Both the position numbers and the translations under genes were made by a program. From NCBI GenBank assembly GCA_011055275.1, contig DSEZ01000155.1, positions 1 to 10,072 of the forward strand: a DNA stretch of 10,072 nucleotides. Reading direction: 5' to 3'. Positions within the stretch are counted from its first letter, which is position 1; the number at the start of each line of letters is the position of its first letter. Under the pieces are notes generated by a model. The model searched no databases. It saw nothing but the letters and a program-made list of their open reading frames with translations, and had not been told where the DNA came from. The DNA is from Thermoprotei archaeon. GTDB lineage: Archaea; Thermoproteota; Thermoprotei_A; Marsarchaeales; UBA168. Positions 1 to 5,597 of this stretch are shown here, one piece after another.

Positions 1-151
1 CCTCGAGGGCCCCCTCGACCTCCCTTACGCGGCGCCTCAGCGCCCGAACTCTAGCCCTAAGCTTTTCGTCTTTAAGCCTTGAAGACACCCTTTCGAACTT
101 GTTGAGCTCGTGATCCACCACGGCCGTAAGCGATGGCTGAGTTCTCCCCAT
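1..151 (-). CDS. hypothetical coiled-coil protein, 5' part (runs off left edge)
   Basis: Only the first 50 codons lie in the window. They begin MGRTQPSLTAVVDHELNKFE and continue into a very Arg/Lys/Glu-rich, Leu-spaced stretch (residues ~15-50) that looks like a long amphipathic helix or coiled coil. No signal peptide or membrane segment is visible. The ATG at 151-149 is chosen because a TATA-like CTTAATAAAA lies at 178-169, about 23 nt upstream, which fits a leaderless transcript. The frame is fully open to the left edge and its codons are ordinary for this window. I do not recognise the family; short MGRT-starting charged proteins occur in archaea as hypotheticals, but that resemblance is from memory only. 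Confidence 0.6.
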   Translation of the reverse strand, partial: MGRTQPSLTAVVDHELNKFERVSSRLKDEKLRARVRALRRRVREVEGALE

Positions 152-168
152 GGGTTAATGAGAAGCAC

Positions 169-178
169 TTTTATTAAG
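169..178 (-). promoter_or_regulatory. TATA-like box for the left-edge gene
   Basis: The minus strand reads CTTAATAAAA, centred about 23 nt from the ATG at 151. The spacing matches the other leaderless genes in this window. Confidence 0.4.
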
Positions 179-395
179 AGTGGAAGACCGCTCATTGAAA
201 CTGAGAGAGTTATAGCTACGTTACCGATGAAGTCTCTGCACGTCCCTCATCATAAATGGTTAATCCATGATCGATCGCACCCATACCAGATAATAACTAA
301 TCCCTTAAAATTCTGACCTTGCAATTCAAGAAAATCCCTCATCCATAAGATAAATCACAAAGCCTGACCCCTCAGCCGCGTATTTATCACATTAT
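179..395. other. intergenic, nothing recognised
   Basis: No frame on either strand has protein-like composition, and there is no tRNA-like fold or repeat beyond short chance palindromes. It separates the divergent promoter of the left-edge gene from the 3' end of the ATPase remnant. Confidence 0.5.
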
Positions 396-600
396 TTAGA
401 AGCACATAGGAATCCCACGCCGAAGAACGGGATCCGCTATAATGTACTTTTTCGCATATTTCTTGATAAAGCCAGAATCCATAAGGTTCTTAAGAACGCT
501 TGATACCGAGCCATTCGTGCTGTTACCCAGCCTCATCACTTGGACCAACCCTACCCCTTCACGTACCCATAGATCAGGTACTCTCCCTCATGCAAGGATC
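396..600 (-). pseudogene. C-terminal remnant of an archaeal AAA-type ATPase (winged-helix tail)
   Basis: On the minus strand one frame (open from 587 to the TAA at 398-396) reads GSVSSVLKNLMDSGFIKK, then YIIADPVLRR. This is the typical winged-helix end of the archaeal ATPase family (PF01637-like), where a serine-rich recognition helix is followed by a strand and then 'ADPVLRR'. Just upstream, in a different frame (about 600-555), the sequence LHEGEYLIYGYVKG resembles the helix that precedes this wHTH in the same family. A stop codon (TGA, 590-588), a frameshift and an apparent loss of about 10 residues separate the two pieces. The P-loop part is absent, so this is a decayed fragment and not a functional gene. 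The plus-strand open frames over it are shadows. The family call rests on motif memory, not a search. Confidence 0.55.
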
Positions 601-722
601 AACCGTCTCGCCAACCAGCACGGAATCGTTGAGCTTAGCAAGCTCGGGCCGCACCAGCCCTACTCGACTAGCTGATGGAGAAGCACGCCGTTAATGCAAA
701 ATGCCTTTTGGAGTCATCCCCT

Positions 723-778
723 CCTTATAAAAAGGGATTTTCCTAGCCCCGATAAAGTTAAATAGCTCAGGTATAAAG
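723..778 (+). promoter_or_regulatory. two TATA-like boxes upstream of the permease
   Basis: CTTATAAAAAGG begins near 727 and GTATAAAG covers 771-778. With the usual archaeal spacing, transcription would begin near 755 or near 800, giving the permease mRNA a leader of about 150-190 nt. This contrasts with the leaderless genes on the other strand. The 772-778 box also sits about 22 nt before the ATG of a 38-codon frame (797-913), so it could serve that frame instead. Confidence 0.4.
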
Positions 779-796
779 TCGTTATACGTGAGAAAA

Positions 797-913
797 ATGA
801 CCAAAGAAGCTTGGATAAATCTGGTCCCAGCTGTTGACGCCACAAGGTCTGGCCATTCTACCTCTCTGCATCAGAGAGGATATGGACTTTCTAGCGGCCT
901 TCTGCTCAAATAA
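797..913 (+). CDS. possible 38-aa leader peptide or chance ORF
   Basis: A short frame runs from ATG 797 (or in-frame GTG 788) to TAA 911-913 and starts MTKEAWINLVPAVDATRSG. Its ATG lies about 22 nt after a TATAAAG box, as in a leaderless gene, and it ends 33 nt before the permease start. It has no recognisable domain, and part of it is the perfect hairpin at 861-879, so the DNA may be constrained as RNA rather than as protein. It could be a leader peptide, a remnant, or chance. Confidence 0.2.
   Translation: MTKEAWINLVPAVDATRSGHSTSLHQRGYGLSSGLLLK
853..885 (+). promoter_or_regulatory. hairpin in the permease 5' leader
   Basis: CCTCTCTG (861-868) and CAGAGAGG (872-879) form a perfect 8-bp stem with a 3-nt loop. 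CCAT (853-856) and ATGG (882-885) can add an outer helix across an internal loop. It sits about 60 nt before the permease start and after the candidate transcription starts, so it would be in the mRNA leader. There is no T-tract after it, so it does not look like a terminator. A regulatory or stability role is inference. Confidence 0.4.
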
Positions 914-934
914 AAACCGAAACACCGCCATAAA

Positions 935-940
935 GGTGAA
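935..940 (+). promoter_or_regulatory. Shine-Dalgarno site of the permease
   Basis: AAGGTGA ends about 6 nt before the ATG at 947, a good archaeal ribosome binding site. It decides this start and indicates a leadered mRNA, the exception in this window. Confidence 0.55.
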
Positions 941-946
941 CTAGTT

Positions 947-1975
947 ATGAGCGAAAACCAGGGAATAGTGTGGGGTCTCTCAAAGCATTTGAAGAAGTAC
1001 CTGCTCGCTTACACGATCGGTGTCATAATGCTTGCCATATTCGTAGGACACTTTGATGCGATGTACATAAGCCGGATACCAAAGCAGCTCTTCACTGATA
1101 TAGTCATGTTGATAGCGGTTGCTACCGTCTACCCTTCAATGATACAACTCAAAGGCGAGGCATTAGGAAAGGCATTCAAGGAATGGAAGAGCCTTCTGCT
1201 TTCGCTAGTGTATGTTTTCGCATTAGCTCCCTTAATGGCCTACGTGCTCGCTCCAACGCTGGGCAACAGGGGAATTGGGCTAGGCTTCATGGTGGTTAAC
1301 GTGGTGCCCGCGGGCAGCGCTTCCGTCGGATACGTGCTAATAGCCGAGGGAAGCATAGAGCTTGCCACAGCGTTGGCCATCCTAGGGTTGGTGGTTGCCA
1401 TTCCTGCTATTCCCCTATACCTTCAGTTTTACGGTAGGCATGCCTCGCTTGCCGTTCCCATATCTCCCATAATGAGCTCGATCCTTTACATACTCGTGTT
1501 GCCGCTCGTACTTGGCCAAGTAACGCGCATTGCACTTCGCGCATCAAGAGATAAGGAGTTTGTCGAAAAGAGAGCAGCGCCTTATCTCTCATCAGCAACC
1601 ATAATTTCGCTCTTCGCGTTGGTCTTCGTGCTTGTCATGAAAGAGGCGAACTTCCTGATAGCTAAGCCATACATAGTGGGCGCCATCATAACATACCAGG
1701 CCATCATAATACTTGGCACTCTAAGTGCATCAATAATGGTCAGTGAGGCACTTGGCATATCTTATGAAGATCACCAGGCAATAGCTTTCACATCGACCTC
1801 AAAAAATCAAAGCGTGGCTGCCGCCATAGCCATGATGGCGCTCAACCCCGCGGCTGCCGTTGTACCAGCTTTAATACCAATGATCCAACCCGTCCTGGCA
1901 ATGGCTTACATATACTTCGATAGACCGCTGAAAAACTACCTTAGGACAAAGCGCAACGCCGTGGAGTCAGATTAG
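947..1975 (+). CDS. ACR3/bile-acid-symporter-like membrane transporter
   Basis: A 342-residue polytopic membrane protein with about ten hydrophobic helices and a short positively charged tail, the size of ACR3 and BASS (bile acid:Na+ symporter) carriers. The two halves carry the loop motifs expected of this superfamily: VNVVPAGSASVGYVLIAEG (118-136) in the half-one unwound helix, and FTSTSKNQSVAAAIAMMALN (281-300) in the matching half-two helix, followed by P311 and a small-residue-rich last helix. In true ACR3 arsenite pumps the first motif carries a conserved Cys. Here the position is A/G (PAGSAS), so arsenite specificity is doubtful and another anion or organic solute is equally likely. 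The start is fixed by AAGGTGA at 934-940. A T-run follows the TAG. It converges on the 2015-2320 gene with a 39-bp gap. There is no ars regulator or reductase nearby. Confidence 0.72.
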   Translation: MSENQGIVWGLSKHLKKYLLAYTIGVIMLAIFVGHFDAMYISRIPKQLFTDIVMLIAVATVYPSMIQLKGEALGKAFKEWKSLLLSLVYVFALAPLMAYVLAPTLGNRGIGLGFMVVNVVPAGSASVGYVLIAEGSIELATALAILGLVVAIPAIPLYLQFYGRHASLAVPISPIMSSILYILVLPLVLGQVTRIALRASRDKEFVEKRAAPYLSSATIISLFALVFVLVMKEANFLIAKPYIVGAIITYQAIIILGTLSASIMVSEALGISYEDHQAIAFTSTSKNQSVAAAIAMMALNPAAAVVPALIPMIQPVLAMAYIYFDRPLKNYLRTKRNAVESD

Positions 1976-1986
1976 AATTTTTGACC
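1976..1986 (+). terminator. T-rich terminator after the permease
   Basis: AATTTTTGACC immediately follows the TAG stop. A short T-run on the sense strand is the usual intrinsic archaeal termination signal. There is no stem. Confidence 0.35.
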
Positions 1987-2014
1987 GGTGTTGGGGCCCA
2001 AATCTTAAGAGGAA

Positions 2015-2320
2015 TTAGCTAACAACGCAGGCGTCCCTTATGGATAAAAATCGCTGATATGTTGGGCCAGCCTTCTGACCCGGCTTCTTTATGAGCTCCT
2101 TGGGCACGTACTTAACCCTCATTATCCCAGCGGACTGAACCGTGTAAACGGGAATCCCCGTGTTGGCATCATAACCGACCTTTACAACCGCGGTTATCTC
2201 ATTTTTGACCTCAAGCACCGTCCCGTCCTTGAGCTTTAACCTTATCCACTTGGGCTCTTCCTCAAGCTCAAACTCCACTACCTCGGGTTCGGTGGGCACT
2301 ATATTGGGTTGCGTGGCCAT
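2015..2320 (-). CDS. small conserved-looking hypothetical protein, beta-rich
   Basis: A 101-residue soluble protein with no signal or membrane segment. After an acidic, Glu/Pro-rich head (residues 1-22) comes EPKWIRLKLKDGTVLEVKNE (22-41). A strand-turn-strand pattern follows through VVKVGYDANTGIPVYTVQSA (45-64) and MRVKYVPKELIKKP (67-80), suggesting a compact beta-barrel or beta-sandwich. Similar short proteins with a 'PKWI+hKLKDGthLEhK' core exist in crenarchaea as hypotheticals, to my recollection. The function is unknown. ATG 2320 has CTTAAA-type TATA (2346-2341) about 24 nt upstream, so it is probably transcribed as a leaderless mRNA. That box overlaps the last codons of the NiCoT gene upstream, so it may also be read through from there. 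Confidence 0.72.
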   Translation of the reverse strand: MATQPNIVPTEPEVVEFELEEEPKWIRLKLKDGTVLEVKNEITAVVKVGYDANTGIPVYTVQSAGIMRVKYVPKELIKKPGQKAGPTYQRFLSIRDACVVS

Positions 2321-2340
2321 TTGGTATCGTTCTGGCTCTA

Positions 2341-2346
2341 CTTAAA
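2341..2346 (-). promoter_or_regulatory. TATA-like box for the 101-aa gene
   Basis: TTTAAG on the minus strand, centred about 24 nt upstream of ATG 2320, directly at the end of the NiCoT gene. Confidence 0.4.
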
Positions 2347-2349
2347 TGG

Positions 2350-3402
2350 TTATCCCACCTCCCGCTGCTGTGGCCTTCTCCTGTAAAGGAGATAGGAAAT
2401 CGCCCAAGTCAGCGCAAATATCCCGATTATCATGGTGCCGATCTCCCCCCAGGAGGTCCCGCTGGTCACGGCTTCGAGCCAACTCCAAGGAAAGCCGGCC
2501 AGCCCCATCTCAGACGCCAGAAGGCCGAGTAGCTCAAGCGTCCCCACGAAGTAGGCCACAACTATCGACACGGCCGTCATGGTCATGTTATACCAGATCT
2601 TCTTGATCGGGTTACCCGTCATGGCCCATTGATAAGCCCTGTTCATGAAGAACCCATCCGTTGAATCAACCGTGGTCATGCCCGCGGTGAAAAGAAGCGG
2701 AAAGATCATGAGGGAGGGAAGGGGAACCTTGAGGAAGATGCCTGCGGCCGCCGCCGAAATGGCGAGAAGAGCCGTCTGGGTTGCGGTATCAAAGCCAAGC
2801 CCAAAAAGCAGGCCTATGGGATACATGTAGCTCTGCTTATCTACGGCTTTGAACAACGCCCTTATGCGTCTACCCATGAAGCCCTTCTCAGACAGCTCGG
2901 CATCAACGTCTATGGACTTCCCGCCCCTGGCATCCCTGTAGAGCTTGCGTATTTGAAAGAGAACGACCAAGTTTAGGAAACCTATGAGATAAAGAAAGCC
3001 ACCGCTCACAGCCGTGCCCACGAAATTGCCCACGTTCTCAAGCCCCGGCATAGCTCCAGCCACCGCTCTTGTAGCTATCATGAGCAAAAGCGCCAAAGCG
3101 ATAACGACGGTGGAATGTCCTAATGAGAAGAAGAGGCCAGTAAAGTGAGATGGCTTCTGCTCCTGGACCAACTTCCTAGTCGAGTTGTCTATGGCGGCGA
3201 GGTGATCCGCATCCAGCGCATGCGCAAGGCCAAAGAAATATGCCAAAACGCCAAGGGTGAAGAAAGTACCTACCACGCCATTGGCCTTAATCGTCTGCGA
3301 GCCAGCCCAAGCTGAAGTCACGGCAAGCCAGTAGAACAAGGAGACCGCAGCTACTGCTTCACCAATGTAAAAGGCCGCTATCTCTTTTTCGAATGATCTC
3401 AT
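2350..3402 (-). CDS. NiCoT-family nickel/cobalt transporter
   Basis: A secondary transporter for Ni2+/Co2+ uptake across the cytoplasmic membrane. About eight hydrophobic helices are visible. The family motifs are all present (numbered from M at 3402): HALDADHLAAIDN (61-73), containing the HX4DH metal-selectivity motif of helix II; FFSLGHSTVV (91-100); LGFDTATQ (202-209); and GMTTVDSTDG (241-250). A charged cytoplasmic loop separates the halves (~150-190). The usual LGFDTATE ends in Q here. The longer frame starts at GTG 3441, but ATG 3402 is preferred because TATA-like GCTTTTTACG (3430-3421) lies about 24 nt upstream, giving a leaderless 350-residue protein that begins MRSFEKEIAAFYIGE. Nickel would supply enzymes such as hydrogenase or urease, none of which is in the window. 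Ni versus Co preference cannot be read from sequence. Confidence 0.88.
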   Translation of the reverse strand: MRSFEKEIAAFYIGEAVAAVSLFYWLAVTSAWAGSQTIKANGVVGTFFTLGVLAYFFGLAHALDADHLAAIDNSTRKLVQEQKPSHFTGLFFSLGHSTVVIALALLLMIATRAVAGAMPGLENVGNFVGTAVSGGFLYLIGFLNLVVLFQIRKLYRDARGGKSIDVDAELSEKGFMGRRIRALFKAVDKQSYMYPIGLLFGLGFDTATQTALLAISAAAAGIFLKVPLPSLMIFPLLFTAGMTTVDSTDGFFMNRAYQWAMTGNPIKKIWYNMTMTAVSIVVAYFVGTLELLGLLASEMGLAGFPWSWLEAVTSGTSWGEIGTMIIGIFALTWAISYLLYRRRPQQREVG

Positions 3403-3420
3403 ATGCGAGCGAAATTTTCG

Positions 3421-3430
3421 CGTAAAAAGC
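3421..3430 (-). promoter_or_regulatory. TATA-like box for the NiCoT gene
   Basis: GCTTTTTACG on the minus strand, centred about 24 nt from ATG 3402. It lies inside the first codons of the longer GTG-started frame and so argues against that start. Confidence 0.45.
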
Positions 3431-3470
3431 TTACCGCCCACCCTAACTTTGCAATCCTTACGTCCTAGAA

Positions 3471-3491
3471 TAGCCTTTCCGCTTTAGGCTA
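3471..3491. repeat. small inverted repeat between NiCoT and sedolisin
   Basis: TAGCCT (3471-3476) and AGGCTA (3486-3491) are a perfect 6-bp inverted repeat with a 9-nt spacer, about 70-90 nt upstream of the NiCoT start. It could be a regulator site (e.g. for a metal sensor) or chance. Confidence 0.2.
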
Positions 3492-3594
3492 AAGTTAACC
3501 ACAAAGGCCTCAATAATGGCTAATAACTTTGCGCTCTCTGTAAGCTGAAGAACGCTCAGGTTAGCCGCATTCCAAAAATCGGTTACGCATTTCG

Positions 3595-3614
3595 GCAGTG
3601 ACGCGTATCACTGC
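3595..3614 (-). terminator. hairpin spanning the sedolisin stop codon
   Basis: GCAGTGA and TCACTGC form a perfect 7-bp stem with a 6-nt loop containing CGCG. It covers the TGA at 3610-3608 of the protease remnant. There is no strong T-tract after it, so it may be a 3'-end structure rather than a true terminator. Confidence 0.3.
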
Positions 3615-4957
3615 TGCAAAATCGTGATTAAGGTACTGACCTTCGGCGAACCCCAACCGGTTATCGCATCCCATCCTCTGGAGTAGTAGTAATAACCGTT
3701 GTTGTTAAGCGAGTCCCACGCTTTCACGCCATTGAAGTAGTTCTCATAAGACCTAGAATGAGAATATATGTTAGGCGTGATTAGACCACTCATGGCACCC
3801 GCTGATAGATAATCTGCGACCAACGCTGACCACTGCGGAGCCCCGCAGCTAGTGCCTCCAACTCCGTACCAACCAGATATCACGTACATCGTCAAATGTC
3901 CCGTGGTACTTTGCATCATAAACACGTGGGGAGTGCTATCGTATATCCACAAACCAGTCCACCCGGTTGGACCGTAGGGTGACATAGCCACATAAGAGAC
4001 GTCAGGAACTGCCCTTCCTGAGGGCAGGCTAATACCACTCACCGTGGTCACCTCGATGCCGGCTTCTTTCTACCAGCAGGGCTCGGCAAAGTAATCGCTT
4101 ACGCCTCCTCCGCTCTCATTCCAAAGATATTCTGCGGTCGATACAACTAGACCTCCTTTCGAATTGGACGTTCCATATAAACTAGTAGAAAGGGTTAGGT
4201 TTGTTCCTCCTACCGCTAGGACGTTGGGGTCGGACGCAGGGTAATTGACGTTTGGATAAGATAGGCCGTTATACGCTCCCTCATCACCTGAAGAGGCCAC
4301 AAGCGTTATTCCATCTCTAACAGTCTGTGAGAAGAGCACGTTAAAAGACCCTATGGAACCAGGACCCGTGACCGTTTCTTCAAGGGGCTCTGGCAAGCCC
4401 CAGCTCATGGATACCACCTGGCCAAGGCAATTGTCTATTGCGTACTGGACCGCGTAGTAGAGCGCCGGAACGGAATCGCTGCTGGCCTCCACCAGCACTA
4501 TTTTGGCGTAGGGTGCCATGGCATGGGCCCACTCGACGTCAAGGCTAGTCTCCATGGCCCATCCCTCCCTATCCTGCGGTGTAGATTAGATGGGCCTATC
4601 AACTTAATCACTTGAAGGTCTATCGGCGGAAGGTGGAAATATGAATCGAAGACGACCACGTCCTGGAGTATGGTGGGAGAACCAAAAGCATCCACTATAA
4701 CTATGGTTTCCCCTCTACCCCCGCCTGGCTTACTGTTAAATCCGTAGAACTCCGCTATCTGAGGGGGAGTATAAGGAGGGCTTCCCTCTGGATAGGGAAA
4801 ACCCAGGTAAATCAGGCTCGCGCTCCGTTGCTGGGGAGTAAAACGGTCTAGCGTAATAGGAAAAGGTAAGTGATGGAGCTGCCGCTGACGCAGGATAGAA
4901 AAACACTAAAGTGCTAAGAAGAAAGATGGTTAAAACGATGAGGGCCTTCGCTTGCAC
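3608..4957 (-). pseudogene. sedolisin (MEROPS S53) acid serine-carboxyl protease, broken
   Basis: Secreted acid protease remnant. The GTG at 4957 opens a signal peptide (QAKALIVLTIFLLSTLVF, then ASAA) with TATA-like TTTTTATAT about 22 nt upstream. The frame then shifts (between ~4905 and ~4850) to one reading LPFPITLDRFTPQQ, then YTPPQIAEFYGF and GETIVIVDAFGSPT, the classic start of the S53 catalytic domain. It shifts back near 4585-4595 into STPQDREGWAMETSLDVEWA, which holds the catalytic E-xxx-D. SSGDEGA (oxyanion Asp), YPASDPNVLAVGGTNL and GGGVSDYF follow. An in-frame TAG (4072-4070) comes right after FAEPCW, where the family has W-Q. The same frame then gives RAVPDVS, the catalytic Ser in VGGTSCGAPQWSAL and the Ca-site end GWDAITGWGSP before a natural stop. 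The long S53 propeptide is nearly absent. Catalytic residues survive, so decay looks recent, or some lesions may be assembly errors. Confidence 0.85.
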
Positions 4958-4974
4958 AGGGTTTCGAAAACGCA

Positions 4975-4983
4975 ATATAAAAA
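4975..4983 (-). promoter_or_regulatory. TATA box of the sedolisin
   Basis: TTTTTATAT on the minus strand, about 22 nt upstream of GTG 4957. It supports that GTG, rather than the in-frame TTG at 4975 inside the box, as the original start. Confidence 0.5.
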
Positions 4984-5149
4984 CTTTCCGCCAAAATACT
5001 TTGTTAAATAATTATTAGGTCGTGCCTTTTTGCCCGGCTTTGTACGGCATTTTCCTCTTTAAGACTTAACGAGTTCATAAGAGTTTTAGTATCATACGCA
5101 AACCTCTGCATCGCTCCCACAGGTTTGATCCGGGCCTTCCCAGCGACAG
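4984..5149. other. intergenic, nothing recognised
   Basis: Between the sedolisin promoter and the end of the small broken frame I see no protein-like frame, no RNA gene and no significant repeat. Confidence 0.4.
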
Positions 5150-5331
5150 TTACCCGGTGAACTCTTCTACATCGCCAAAAGGAACCCTTACTGCTGATCC
5201 CTTTCTGAAAAAGATCTCGTCTCTTCCTCTTCGCATCCCGGTAGCGTCGCTTGATGACTCCACGATTTCAGTCCTACGAACCCAAGAATTATCTTTGCAG
5301 TGGGGCTCTCCAAAGTCTGAGCTTTGCTCAT
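5150..5331 (-). pseudogene. possible small gene split by one frameshift
   Basis: From ATG 5331 one frame reads MSKAQTLESPTAKIILGFVG and then loses protein-like character, ending at a TAA (5190-5188). An overlapping frame, open from 5353 to the TAA at 5152-5150, takes over with RTEIVESSSDATG, then RRGRDEIFFRKGSAVRVPFG and DVEEFTG, a convincing strand-turn-strand pattern. Joined at about 5270-5265 they would make a soluble protein of about 60 residues. A TATA-like AAAATATGTA (5364-5355) lies about 28 nt upstream of the ATG. A single indel (or a sequencing error) is the simplest explanation. I do not recognise the family. Confidence 0.35.
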
Positions 5332-5354
5332 CATAAACTTGTGGCTGTAAGCGC

Positions 5355-5364
5355 TACATATTTT
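5355..5364 (-). promoter_or_regulatory. TATA-like box for the small broken gene
   Basis: AAAATATGTA on the minus strand, about 28 nt before ATG 5331. Confidence 0.3.
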
Positions 5365-5597
5365 GCATGCAAAAACCTCTTAGAAACCGCGCCATAACTC
5401 ACCGAGACCATGAACTTAAAAAGCTTAAGTTAACCGTGGTCTTTCTTGCCAATCAGGAGACACGATCCGAACAATCTTTGAAGTTAATAGGATCGCCTGT
5501 AAAAAACACTAATGCATCTCAAACGCCATGAAGTAAACGTCGGAACCATTAACAATGCGATTGAATCAGAAGCCCCGAAAGATGATGTAACTTCAGC
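5365..5597. other. intergenic downstream of the regulator
   Basis: No supported gene. A 26-codon minus frame from ATG 5412 has no family features. There is no strong T-run directly after the regulator's TGA. Confidence 0.4.

Noticed and set aside
442..694. Two plus-strand ORFs of 77 and 64 codons
   Set aside because: They run opposite the ATPase remnant; neither has protein-like motifs or start signals.
2346..2830. Plus-strand ORFs opposite the NiCoT gene
   Set aside because: Shadow frames of a well-supported transporter.
4070..4072. Pyrrolysine or other recoding of the in-frame TAG
   Set aside because: The same gene has two frameshifts and a missing propeptide, and the position is a plain Gln in the family; simple nonsense is the more economical reading.
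4820..4835. GGGTTTT as a programmed -1 frameshift site in the protease
   Set aside because: The heptamer is not in the required X XXY YYZ phase, and the other frame is already protein-like upstream of it, so the shift occurs earlier.
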